DNA of 64,000 bases from Nostoc sp. 106C (GTDB taxonomy: Bacteria; Cyanobacteriota; Cyanobacteriia; Cyanobacteriales; Nostocaceae), in the NCBI RefSeq assembly GCF_002154725.1, contig NZ_MTAW01000193.1:1-64000 (forward strand), written 5' to 3'. The translations under genes were made by a program, and so were the position numbers. A model generated the notes under the pieces. That model did not search any database. It was not told the DNA's origin and saw nothing but the letters and a program-made list of their open reading frames with translations. Position 1 is the first letter of the stretch. The number at the start of each line of letters is the position of its first letter. Below, one piece after another: positions 27,741 through 36,280 of the stretch.

Positions 27741-27930
27741 GGAGAGGGAAGCTTTTTCATATTCTCCCCACACTCCCACCCGCTCTGCCCCCAGTCCCCG
27801 CCAATTCATGTTATGTTGAGCTTGCCAGAACCTCTTGCATAGTGGGAAGAGTAATTTGGCAGTCTAAATGTTCCGATTTTTCGGCAAAGCCATCTGGTAA
27901 AATTTGTAAGGTTTCTAAAAGCTCTAAGCA

Positions 27931-28956
27931 ATGGGATCGACTGGCGTAAGGATCGCAATTGACGCAATGGGAGGGGATCATGCACCCGGTGAAATCGTAG
28001 CTGGCGCAATCCGAGCACGAGAAGAATTGGGTGTAAAAGTCCTGTTGGTGGGTGATCCCCAACAAATTGAAGCTGCCCTGCCGCCAAAAACAAGCCTGGC
28101 GCAGGTAGAGATCGTTCCTGCTGAGGAAGCGATCGCAATGGATGAGGAGCCTTTAAACGCAGTTAGACGCAAACGTAAGGCTTCAATTAATGTGGCGATG
28201 GATCTGGTGAAGCAGCAGCAAGCAGATGCTGTGTTCTCAGCCGGACACTCTGGGGCAGCTATGGCCTCTGCTTTGCTCCGCCTAGGACGATTGCCAGGAA
28301 TTGACCGCCCAGCAATTGGGACAGTTTTTCCTACAATTAAAGCTGGTAAGCCAGTACTAATACTTGATGTTGGTGCAAATGTAGACTGCCGTCCGAAATT
28401 TTTAGAGCAGTTTGCTGTCATGGGGTCGGCCTACAGTCAGTATGTGCTGGGTACACCCGAACCAAAAGTAGGTTTGTTGAACATCGGCGAAGAAGACACT
28501 AAAGGTAATGAAGTGGCTCTGCGCGCCCACCAACTCCTGCGAGAAAATACTCAAATTTCTTTTATCGGGAATGCAGAAGGACGTGATGTACTTTCTGGCA
28601 ACTTTGATGTGATTGTCTGTGATGGCTTTGTCGGCAATGTGTTGTTGAAATTTGCTGAAGCCGTGGGAGAAGTGATTTTACAAATCTTGCGGGAAGAACT
28701 ACCCCAAGGATTGCATGGTCAAATTGGCACAGCAATTTTAAAACCAAACCTGAAAAGGATTAAGCAGCGCATGGATCACGCGGAACATGGCGGTGCTTTG
28801 CTTTTAGGTGTGGACGGAATTTGTCTTATTGGTCACGGTAGCTCACAAGCACCTTCAATTTTTAATGCAATTCGCATAGCCAAAGAAGCTGTAGACAACC
28901 AGGTACTACAAAGAATCCGGTCCCAGTATGAAGCCCTACAGCGTGATAGTGGTTAG
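27931..28956 (+). CDS. plsX: Phosphate acyltransferase PlsX
   Basis: 341 residues. Converts acyl-ACP to acyl-phosphate, the first committed step of phospholipid synthesis by the PlsX/PlsY route. Signature motifs: VRIAIDAMGGDHAPGEIVAGA at the N-terminus, FSAGHSGAAMASALLRLGR, ILDVGANVDCRPKFL and the C-terminal DHAEHGGALLLGVDGICLIGHG. Start ATG 27931 gives the family's N-terminus. First gene of the plus-strand series plsX-fabH-fabD-plsC; the next gene begins 121 bp on, past heptamer repeats. Confidence 0.96.
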   Translation: MGSTGVRIAIDAMGGDHAPGEIVAGAIRAREELGVKVLLVGDPQQIEAALPPKTSLAQVEIVPAEEAIAMDEEPLNAVRRKRKASINVAMDLVKQQQADAVFSAGHSGAAMASALLRLGRLPGIDRPAIGTVFPTIKAGKPVLILDVGANVDCRPKFLEQFAVMGSAYSQYVLGTPEPKVGLLNIGEEDTKGNEVALRAHQLLRENTQISFIGNAEGRDVLSGNFDVIVCDGFVGNVLLKFAEAVGEVILQILREELPQGLHGQIGTAILKPNLKRIKQRMDHAEHGGALLLGVDGICLIGHGSSQAPSIFNAIRIAKEAVDNQVLQRIRSQYEALQRDSG

Positions 28957-28997
28957 CAATCAGCCAGAAGACAGCAATCAAAATCACAAAAAGTGTG

Positions 28998-29045
28998 ATT
29001 AGTCAATAGTTAATGACTAATGGCTAATGATTACTTAATGACTAA
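28998..29045 (+). repeat. Heptamer repeats before fabH
   Basis: GTCAATAGTTAATGACTAAT-type degenerate heptamers (AATGACT, AATGGCT, AATGATT, AATGACT) in the plsX-fabH spacer. Confidence 0.65.
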
Positions 29046-29077
29046 ACGCTGATAGGTGATAGTTCGGGAGACTAGGA

Positions 29078-30070
29078 GTGCATAAGTTAGGCATAGCAAT
29101 TACCGGAAGTGGCTCGGCAGTACCAGAAACTTCCCTAGACAACGCAGCGCTGAGCGAACTGGTTGAAACATCAGACGAATGGATCGCGACCAGAACAGGA
29201 ATTCGCCAAAGACGCTTGGCCCTGCCAACAGAGTCTTTGAGTGTACTCGCAGCTAAGGCCAGTCGTCAAGCGATTGCATCTGCTGGAATTACAGCAGGAG
29301 ATATCGATCTAATTCTCTTGGCAACCTCTACCCCTGATGATCTGTTTGGCAGTGCTTGTCAAATTCAGGCTGAATTAGGAGCGACCAAAGCCGTAGCCTT
29401 TGACTTGACGGCTGCCTGTTCAGGCTTTGTATTTGGACTAGTAACTGCTGCCCAATACATTAGAGGTGGCGTTTTTCAAAATGTACTTTTGATAGGGGCA
29501 GATATCCTCTCTCGTTGGGTAGATTGGCAAGACCGTCGCACCTGTGTATTGTTCGGTGATGGTGCTGGAGCAGTGGTGTTGCAGGCTAATGAGAGCGATC
29601 GCTTGCTAGGATTTACACTCAAAAGTGATGGTAGCCAAAACCACTACCTTAACCTTGCCTATCAAGCCTCTTCCCAAGAACTGATTCCAGGCGTCAATAT
29701 CAGTCAAGGAACATATCAGCCCATTACGATGAATGGCAAAGAAGTCTACCGCTTTGCTGTGCAAAAGGTGCCAGAAGTCATCGACAAAACCTTATTTCAA
29801 GCTAACCTCACTATTGAGCAAATAGATTGGCTTCTCTTACACCAAGCCAACCAGCGAATTCTAGATGCTGTTGCTCAACGCCTCAATATTCCCAACGATA
29901 AAGTTATTAGTAATCTCGCCAATTATGGCAACACCTCTGCCGCCTCCATTCCGCTCGCTTTAGATGAAGCAGTGCGGCAAGGCAAAATTAAACCCAATGA
30001 CACTATTGCTGTATCCGGCTTTGGCGCTGGACTTACATGGGGTGCAGCAATTTTTCAATGGGGAAGATAA
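29078..30070 (+). CDS. fabH: Beta-ketoacyl-ACP synthase III
   Basis: 330 residues from a GTG start (sequence GGAGTGCATAAG). Condenses acetyl-CoA with malonyl-ACP to start fatty acid synthesis. Thiolase fold with catalytic triad motifs: Cys in DLTAACSGFVFGL (about residue 112), His in LLHQANQRILDAV and Asn in NYGNTSAASIPLAL. Also TSDEWIATRTGIRQRR near the N-terminus. Full length. Second gene of the lipid cluster. Confidence 0.96.
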   Translation: MHKLGIAITGSGSAVPETSLDNAALSELVETSDEWIATRTGIRQRRLALPTESLSVLAAKASRQAIASAGITAGDIDLILLATSTPDDLFGSACQIQAELGATKAVAFDLTAACSGFVFGLVTAAQYIRGGVFQNVLLIGADILSRWVDWQDRRTCVLFGDGAGAVVLQANESDRLLGFTLKSDGSQNHYLNLAYQASSQELIPGVNISQGTYQPITMNGKEVYRFAVQKVPEVIDKTLFQANLTIEQIDWLLLHQANQRILDAVAQRLNIPNDKVISNLANYGNTSAASIPLALDEAVRQGKIKPNDTIAVSGFGAGLTWGAAIFQWGR

Positions 30071-30074
30071 TATT

Positions 30075-30106
30075 TTGTCCTTTGTCATTAGTCATTTGTC
30101 ATTTGT
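30075..30106 (+). repeat. Heptamer repeats after fabH (inverse orientation)
   Basis: TTGTCCTTTGTCATTAGTCA followed by TTTGTCATTTG: heptamers complementary to those before fabD at about 30284-30315, so the two sets could pair around a roughly 200-base loop in the fabH-fabD spacer. Confidence 0.6.
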
Positions 30107-30269
30107 TAAGTAGATGAACAAAAATCTGGACAGTCAATAAATATCCCAAATTTTCTTGTGCTGCGAGCAAGATACCCGCTAATACTAAAGTACGGGCAAA
30201 ACTTCGGTGTGAGCGCTGCCTATCTCACAAGATGGGATAATTTATTTCTGAGAGTTCCCGTATAACAAT

Positions 30270-30347
30270 CAATGACCAATGCCCAATGGCTAATGACAAA
30301 TGACAAATGACGAATGACCAACGACTAACGACTATTGACCAATGACT
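30270..30347 (+). repeat. Heptamer repeats that include the fabD start codon
   Basis: About eleven tandem (C/A)AATGAC-like units (AATGACC, AATGCCC, AATGGCT, AATGACA, AATGACA, AATGACG, AATGACC, ..., AATGACT). The last unit's ATG at 30342 is the fabD start codon. Confidence 0.75.
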
Positions 30348-31223
30348 AAAACTGCATGGGTGTTTCCCGGACAAGGTTCCCAAGCTACAGGAATGGGAAC
30401 AGACTTATTAGATATACCTTCGGCTAAAGATAAATTTGCCCAAGCTGAGGCTATCTTAGGCTGGTCTGTCACAGACATTTGCCAAAGCGATGCCGAACAG
30501 CTATCACGCACTCTCTACACCCAACCAAGTCTTTATGTAGTAGAAACAATTCTTGCTGACCTGATCCGTGAACGGGGACACCAGCCAGATTTAGTTGCTG
30601 GTCACAGTTTGGGAGAATATATTGCTCTTTACATTGCTGGTGTCTTTGATTGGTCTGTTGGTTTACACCTGGTGAAGCGTCGCGCCGAACTGATGGATAG
30701 TGTTTCAGGTGGGATGATGGCGGCGCTGATGAACTTTGACCGTGAACAGTTGGACATGGTTATTGCTCAAACACCCAATGTAGTGCTGGCAAATGATAAC
30801 AGTCCTGCTCAGGTGGTCATTTCTGGTACGCCCGAAGCTGTACAGACGGTAATGTCCCAAGTTAAAGCCAAGCGCGCTATCCCTTTAAAAGTTTCTGGAG
30901 CTTTTCACTCCCATTTAATAGCAGCTGCGGCCATGGAATTCCAAGAGATTCTCGAATCTGTGCAATTTCAGCCAGCTATTGTACCAGTAGTCTCTAATGT
31001 AGAACCAATAGCAACTGTTGATGCAGAGATTTTAAAGCAGCATCTAATCAAACAAATGACTGGTTCAGTCAGATGGCGTGAAATTTCTTTGCTGCTTCCA
31101 ACCCAGGGTATTGAGCGAGTAGTGGAAATTGGCCCGGGTAACGTGCTAACTGGTTTGATTAAACGTACTAGTCCTGGTTTAATCTTAGAAAACGTCCGTA
31201 ATGCCGCTGAGTTGCCTGTTTAG
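30342..31223 (+). CDS. fabD: Malonyl-CoA:ACP transacylase
   Basis: 293 residues. Transfers malonyl from CoA to ACP. Motifs: KTAWVFPGQGSQATGMG at the N-terminus, nucleophile AGHSLGEYIAL (Ser about 87), Arg in VKRRAELM and His in SGAFHSHLI. The start Met is the only one that keeps the FPGQG motif at normal distance, and it lies within the heptamer repeats; no Shine-Dalgarno is visible. Lies 271 bp after fabH and 61 bp before plsC. Confidence 0.96.
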   Translation: MTKTAWVFPGQGSQATGMGTDLLDIPSAKDKFAQAEAILGWSVTDICQSDAEQLSRTLYTQPSLYVVETILADLIRERGHQPDLVAGHSLGEYIALYIAGVFDWSVGLHLVKRRAELMDSVSGGMMAALMNFDREQLDMVIAQTPNVVLANDNSPAQVVISGTPEAVQTVMSQVKAKRAIPLKVSGAFHSHLIAAAAMEFQEILESVQFQPAIVPVVSNVEPIATVDAEILKQHLIKQMTGSVRWREISLLLPTQGIERVVEIGPGNVLTGLIKRTSPGLILENVRNAAELPV

Positions 31224-31284
31224 GTACTGGGGAAGGGAGACAAGGGGACATAGAGAATAACAAATGACAACTGACAAATAACAA

Positions 31285-31923
31285 ATGAACAGAAGCCGTG
31301 AACCATTGATTAGTCTGGCACTGTATCACGCTTTTAAGTGGTCAGTGGTCAGCCCTATGCTACATGCTTACTTTCGAGTCCGGATTCATGGTGCCGAAAA
31401 TGTGCCTCAATCTGGGCCATTACTGGTAATAAGTAATCATGCTAGTTACTTCGACCCGCCAATTGTCTCCAATTGTGTACTACGTCCCGTAGCGTACATG
31501 GCAAAGGAGGAGTTATTTCATATCCCGGTTTTGGCGCAAGCAATTAAATTGTACGGTGCTTACCCTGTAAGTCGAGGCGCAGCCGATCGCACTGCCATCC
31601 GTTCAGCTTTAGAGTGTATTAATAATGGTTGGGCTGTAGGTGTTTTCTTGCAAGGTACTCGCACACCAGATGGTCGCATTACAGACCCTAAAAGAGGTGC
31701 GGCCCTGTTGGCAGCTAAGGCAAAAGCGCCCATATTACCAGTGAGTTTATGGGGTACTGAAGGGATTTTACAAAAAGGCTCGACTATGCCGCGTGCAGTT
31801 CCCATAACTGTCAGGATTGGTCAGGTAATTGATGCACCTACTTCTACAAATAAAGAGGAATTACAAGCCTTTACCCAAAAATGTGCAGAAGTGATTAACC
31901 AGATGCATGATTTAGGGCGATGA
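31285..31923 (+). CDS. plsC: 1-acyl-sn-glycerol-3-phosphate acyltransferase
   Basis: 212 residues. Acylates lysophosphatidate to phosphatidate. Motifs: NHASYFDPP (H-x4-D catalytic), the glycerol-phosphate binding region YPVSRGAADRTAIRSA, FLQGTRTPDGRI (block III variant of FPEGTRS) and PILPVSLWG (block IV). Membrane-associated by its N-terminal hydrophobic segment. Last of the plsX-fabH-fabD-plsC set; the leader again carries AAATGAC-type heptamers (31258-31284). Confidence 0.94.
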   Translation: MNRSREPLISLALYHAFKWSVVSPMLHAYFRVRIHGAENVPQSGPLLVISNHASYFDPPIVSNCVLRPVAYMAKEELFHIPVLAQAIKLYGAYPVSRGAADRTAIRSALECINNGWAVGVFLQGTRTPDGRITDPKRGAALLAAKAKAPILPVSLWGTEGILQKGSTMPRAVPITVRIGQVIDAPTSTNKEELQAFTQKCAEVINQMHDLGR

Positions 31924-32013
31924 CTCAAAAAATCGAGAAAATCTGCTGAAGGGAGGTAGCGATCGCTCTTAGGTTTCTGTACGTTTAAAGACAATGCCTT
32001 TTGTGAATTCCTT

Positions 32014-33054
32014 ATGAGCGGCTTTGAAGCCAAAAATTTTTGGCAAAGATTGAATAATCTAGCGTTAGTCCGCTTTTTGCTTTTAGTAGCTACTGGTTGG
32101 GCTATTATACAGCTTTTAGCATACTTTGAAGGGGTGATTGTTATTTTTACATTCGCCGCTATTTTAGCTTTTTTACTCAGCTATCCTGTACAATGGCTGC
32201 GGCGTTTTTTGCCCCACGGTTTAGCAGTTCTTGTAGTTTTCTTACTCAGCATTGTAGTGCTTGGGGGAATAGCAATCACCTTGGGTTTAGCAGTTTTATC
32301 TCAAGGGCAACAACTAATCGATAGTGTCACTAATTTTTTAAATTCTTTAGCACCTTTAATTGAGAGATTAGAAAACTTTCTACGTAGCCGCAATCTGCAA
32401 ATAAATTTAGACTTTATTCAAGAGCAGTTACGCAATCAAGCAATAAATAGTTTGGTAAATAGCCTAGCTATTTTACAACAATTTCTAACAAATTTTGTAA
32501 CGTTTATATTAATTGCTGTTGTTGCTTTCTTTATGCTTTTAGATGGAGAAAAAATTTGGCATTTAATTCTAAAAATAGTACCAAGGCAGCGACGCAGTAG
32601 ATTTACTAATGTAATAAAACGCAGTTTCCTAGGATTTTTTCGAGGTCAGTTGTTATTAACCTTGTTTTTAACTAGTGCTACATTGTTGGTATTTTTACTT
32701 TTAAATGTGCCTTTTGCCTTGCTTTTATCAGTGGTAGTCGGTTTACTTGATGTTATTCCTGGCATAGGCGCAACATTAGGAGTTAGTACGGTAACTTTAA
32801 TTGTATTATCTCAAAATGTTTGGCTAGCATTAAAAGTATTTGTGGCTTGCATTGTACTCCAGCAAATCCAAGATAATTTAATTGCGCCGCGAATTATGCA
32901 AGGTGCCTTGAATTTAAATCCGATAGTAGTTTTTTTTGCTTTGCTAGTAGGTGCGAGAGTAGCAGGTTTGTTAGGTATTTTTATTTCTATTCCTATAGCT
33001 GGAGTAATTGTATCTTTGTTTGAAATTGAGGAGATGCAAGCAGACGTTGAGTAA
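32014..33054 (+). CDS. AI-2E family transporter (PerM/UPF0118)
   Basis: 346 residues with about seven or eight hydrophobic helices: two near the N-terminus (VRFLLLVATGWAIIQLLAY; VIVIFTFAAILAFLLSYPV), one after, a soluble middle (residues about 100-160), then LLLTLFLTSATLLVFLLLNV, LLSVVVGLLDVIPGIGATLG and NPIVVFFALLVGARVAGLLG. The DVIPGIG and QDNLIAPRIMQG motifs mark the family. Members include putative autoinducer-2 exporters and Na+/H+ antiporters, so the substrate is open. Stand-alone. Confidence 0.9.
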   Translation: MSGFEAKNFWQRLNNLALVRFLLLVATGWAIIQLLAYFEGVIVIFTFAAILAFLLSYPVQWLRRFLPHGLAVLVVFLLSIVVLGGIAITLGLAVLSQGQQLIDSVTNFLNSLAPLIERLENFLRSRNLQINLDFIQEQLRNQAINSLVNSLAILQQFLTNFVTFILIAVVAFFMLLDGEKIWHLILKIVPRQRRSRFTNVIKRSFLGFFRGQLLLTLFLTSATLLVFLLLNVPFALLLSVVVGLLDVIPGIGATLGVSTVTLIVLSQNVWLALKVFVACIVLQQIQDNLIAPRIMQGALNLNPIVVFFALLVGARVAGLLGIFISIPIAGVIVSLFEIEEMQADVE

Positions 33055-33137
33055 TTAATTATTAGTCGTTAGTCATTAATTCTTGGTTGCAAAAAATGTA
33101 CAATGAAACTTAGGCTGATAAAAAAAATTGAGAAATT

Positions 33138-33434
33138 ATGCCGGATTTAAGAACGGAATTAGCAGCAAATTTAGATGAAGCAGAGTGGGAATGGCTAATT
33201 CCTCATGTCAAAAGGGATGCAGTGATTGTAGTGGCGCTGGGGCTAGGCTTGTTGGATGTCGGAGTAGCGATCGCTAGTGATAATATTCCACAAGTGCAAC
33301 TATGGATTGATGAGCAATTGATTACCAAACCCACCACCGAACAGTTAGGAGAGTGGAATGGTAATCCTCAAAAGCGGTTTCAAACACTTATTGTCCAGCC
33401 CTATGTTTTAGCGCAAGAAATAGTGGATACATAA
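33138..33434 (+). CDS. DUF2288 domain-containing protein
   Basis: 98 residues, acidic, soluble. LDEAEWEWLIPHVKRDAVIV and GLLDVGVAIASDNIPQVQLWIDEQLI match DUF2288, a small family of unknown function in cyanobacteria and proteobacteria. Located 83 bp after the AI-2E gene on the same strand and followed by a MITE-like element. Role unknown. Confidence 0.85.
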   Translation: MPDLRTELAANLDEAEWEWLIPHVKRDAVIVVALGLGLLDVGVAIASDNIPQVQLWIDEQLITKPTTEQLGEWNGNPQKRFQTLIVQPYVLAQEIVDT

Positions 33435-33472
33435 TCTGCGATCAAGCAGAAAAATAGGAACTAAGAAATTTA

Positions 33473-33603
33473 ATTGTAGGGTGTGTTATCGCTTTAGCGT
33501 AACGCACCGGATTTATTGCTGTGTTACGGCGATATTTGAATTGATATAAAATGTGTATAAAAATTTAAGGTGCGTTAGCCTGCGGCATAACATACCCTAC
33601 AAT
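33473..33603. mobile_element. MITE-like element with about 35-bp terminal inverted repeats
   Basis: The left end ATTGTAGGGTGTGTTAT...GTAACGCACC and the right end GGTGCGTTAGCC...CATACCCTACAAT are imperfect inverted copies of each other over about 35 bases; total length 131. It encodes nothing. The ATTGTAGGGTG...GCGTTA ends are a widespread cyanobacterial miniature-transposon pattern (recognised, not searched). It sits between the 3' ends of the DUF2288 and menF genes, where it does no damage. A target duplication is not clear. Confidence 0.8.
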
Positions 33604-33632
33604 TTCTGGTTGACTTTATAAATTATTGATAA

Positions 33633-35048
33633 CTAAACTAAAGCTTTCAATAAAGCCTGAAGTTTCAGTTGAACTTCTGCAAATTCTTTTTCAGGATCGG
33701 AACCTGCAACGATACCAGCGCCTGCATACAGTCTAGCGCGATCGCCATCTATCAGTGCTGAACGAATTCCCACAATAAACTCGCAGTTACCTTCAGAGTC
33801 TACCCAACCCAAGGGTGCAGCATATAAACCCCTTTCAAAGTTTTCGTAACGACGAATTTCTGCACAAGCAATATCTCTCGCTGCACCAGCTACAGCTGGT
33901 GTAGGATGCAATTGAGCGACAATTTTTAAAGGATGTACGTTAACCGGGACTATTGCGCTAATTGGTGTCCATAAATGCTGAATATTAGATAATTGTCGCA
34001 GGCGGGGTGGTAGTACCTGGGGTAATAAACCTATCTGAGATAGGCGTTGAGTAATGAAATCAATTACGAGAGAATGTTCGTGCTTTTCTTTTTGACTATT
34101 TATTAAACGATTAGCATTAGCTGCATCTTCAGCAGGTGTTTTACCTCGTGGCGCAGAACCTGCTAAAGCATCAGTAATTAACTGTTGCTCATGAATACTG
34201 ATTAAGCGTTCTGGACTAGCTCCAATAAAGTTTTGTCCTTTGCCGTTACTTGTAGAGAATATATAGCAATTGGGATGGATTTGTCGGAGATTATTTAAAG
34301 ATTTAAATAAGTTAAAATTGTTGCTTGAGCTAATATCTAGGGCATCTGCTAAAACAATTTTAGTTAAATGATTAGCATGTATTTTTTCTAAAGCAGATGA
34401 TACAGCGCGTTTAAATTGAGCAGCGTTGGTAACGGATTTTTTGCTAAGATTTGCCGGAAAATTGTCAATATTTGGGGAATAATATTTTAAAGCATTGATA
34501 GTTTCAATTTTGTTAAACAGAGTTTGGATTAATCTAGAGATATTAGCGCTAGCATTAATAATTGAATTCATTACTAAAATACAGCGCTTATTTTTTACAG
34601 CTATTTGCCAATGTGGTAGAAAAATTGTAGCTGAAGGGAATGGATAATCGGCTTGATAATTTTGATGAAAAAAGCTGAAGTAACAGAAAAAGTGAGGTCC
34701 AGAAAAAGGTTGATTTTTGTTGCCGAAACTAATTATATTTTTTAGAGAATTTTTGATAAAATACTCAGCCTTACTAAATCGCTCAGTACCATCAATATGT
34801 AATTCAGCTATAGGATCAATGGCAGCGATCGCTTCTCCTTTACCCTTATTCTCAAAATAAAAATTTACCTCATTTACTTGGGCAAGCTTTTCTAATACAA
34901 CTAAAGGATCAACTAAGTCAATTTCTAGAGAAATACTGACAATTTGCCTACTATTATTTTTGAGGCAATTTTCCTGAACTGCTTCCAGAAATTGGTAGAG
35001 ATCTTTGCGATCTACAAAGAGGTTGTTGCGACATGGGGAAACTGTCAT
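33633..35048 (-). CDS. menF: Isochorismate synthase
   Basis: 471 residues. Converts chorismate to isochorismate, the first step of phylloquinone (vitamin K1) synthesis. The C-terminal chorismate-binding domain is complete: KIVLADALDISS, FIGASPERLISI, DALAGSAPRGKTPAED, VAQLHPTPAVAGAARDIA, ERGLYAAPLGWVDSEGNCEFIVGIRSALI and LYAGAGIVAGSDPEKEFAE. The N-terminal half is variable and Asn/Lys-rich, as in many cyanobacteria. Divergent from menA (288-bp gap holding both promoters). Isochorismate synthases of salicylate or siderophore routes look similar, but the men context decides. Confidence 0.93.
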   Translation of the reverse strand: MTVSPCRNNLFVDRKDLYQFLEAVQENCLKNNSRQIVSISLEIDLVDPLVVLEKLAQVNEVNFYFENKGKGEAIAAIDPIAELHIDGTERFSKAEYFIKNSLKNIISFGNKNQPFSGPHFFCYFSFFHQNYQADYPFPSATIFLPHWQIAVKNKRCILVMNSIINASANISRLIQTLFNKIETINALKYYSPNIDNFPANLSKKSVTNAAQFKRAVSSALEKIHANHLTKIVLADALDISSSNNFNLFKSLNNLRQIHPNCYIFSTSNGKGQNFIGASPERLISIHEQQLITDALAGSAPRGKTPAEDAANANRLINSQKEKHEHSLVIDFITQRLSQIGLLPQVLPPRLRQLSNIQHLWTPISAIVPVNVHPLKIVAQLHPTPAVAGAARDIACAEIRRYENFERGLYAAPLGWVDSEGNCEFIVGIRSALIDGDRARLYAGAGIVAGSDPEKEFAEVQLKLQALLKALV

Positions 35049-35336
35049 GGATCTAGTAATAGTAAATTTTTTTTAAGTTATCTTCCTAAAGTGCAATTAA
35101 ACATGGTCGTATTTCTACAGGTAACATATTAAGTCGCCATTTCACCAGAGTATGGTTTGCCTTGTTTTTGGTGTTACAAGACCACGACAAGCCATGCTCA
35201 GTTTTATGCTGCAATTTGAGAATTATGTTTTCAGCAAAAGCAAAAGTTTTTTGCAAATCACTAACATCTAGTGTCTCTGAAAATAATAAAATCTAAAGTA
35301 TGAGTAAGGTTCTGGCAATTTAGTTAATCACAACTG

Positions 35337-36233
35337 ATGACTACAAAGCAGATTTTATATCCCAAAACCAAATTATGGATGGCAGCGATTAAACCGCCGA
35401 TGTACAGCGTTGCCATTATGCCTATTTGGGTAGGAACAGCGGTAGCATTTGCAGAAACCAAAAATTTTCATGCAGCAGTATTTTTTACTTTTATTGCTGC
35501 TGCAATTTTAATTCTGGCGTGGGAAAATATTAGTAATGATGTCTTTGATTCTGAAACGGGAATCGACAAAAATAAACACCATTCACTGGTAAACTTAACT
35601 GGAAAAAAATTAGTAGTATTTTGGTTAGGAAATCTTTGCTTAGGTTTAGGGTTGCTGGGAATACTAGCGATCGCACTTTGGCAACAAGACCTAACTGTAA
35701 TCGGGATAATTCTGCTTTGCTGTGCTTTGGGCTATATGTACCAAGGACCTCCCTTTCGTTTAGGATACCAGGGTTTAGGCGAGATTCTGTGCTTTTTCGC
35801 TTTTGGTCCGTTGGCAGTCGGAGCAGCATATTACAGCCAAACCCAAGCTTGGTCAATGACGAGTTTACTAGCTTCAGTGATAGTCGGCATTGTCACCAGT
35901 TTAATTTTGTTTTGCTCCCACTTTCACCAGGTTGATGATGATATAGCCGCAGGTAAGCGATCGCCTATTGTCCGCCTGGGAACCCAAAAAGCATCTCAAG
36001 TTCTCACTTGGTTTACTGCAAGTATTTATCCCCTCACCTTGATTCTTGTTTTGTGGGGAATTTTCCCTGTCTGGACGCTTTTAAGTTGGCTAAGTTTACC
36101 CTTCGCTGTAAAGTTATGTCGCCATGTCCAAAAAAATCATAACCAACCAGATAAGGTGAATAATTGTAAATTTATCGCCGTAGCTGTACATTTTTGGGCT
36201 TGTTTGCTGTTGGGTGTGGGATTTGTGCTTTAG
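35337..36233 (+). CDS. menA: 1,4-dihydroxy-2-naphthoate phytyltransferase
   Basis: 298 residues, UbiA-type prenyltransferase with about eight membrane helices. Attaches the phytyl tail to DHNA in phylloquinone synthesis. First Asp-rich motif NDVFDSETGID (about residues 64-74) and second region HFHQVDDDIAAGKRS bind prenyl diphosphate through Mg2+. N-terminal WMAAIKPPMYSVAIMPIWVG is typical of MenA. Followed 47 bp later by menC. Confidence 0.95.
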   Translation: MTTKQILYPKTKLWMAAIKPPMYSVAIMPIWVGTAVAFAETKNFHAAVFFTFIAAAILILAWENISNDVFDSETGIDKNKHHSLVNLTGKKLVVFWLGNLCLGLGLLGILAIALWQQDLTVIGIILLCCALGYMYQGPPFRLGYQGLGEILCFFAFGPLAVGAAYYSQTQAWSMTSLLASVIVGIVTSLILFCSHFHQVDDDIAAGKRSPIVRLGTQKASQVLTWFTASIYPLTLILVLWGIFPVWTLLSWLSLPFAVKLCRHVQKNHNQPDKVNNCKFIAVAVHFWACLLLGVGFVL

Positions 36234-36280
36234 CTTTTATTTCACGCAGAGGCGCAGAGGCGCAGAGAGAATGAAGAGGT

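Noticed and set aside
28990..31290. Possible CRISPR array from the many short repeats near fabH/fabD
   Set aside because: The units are contiguous degenerate heptamers with no unique spacers and no cas genes.
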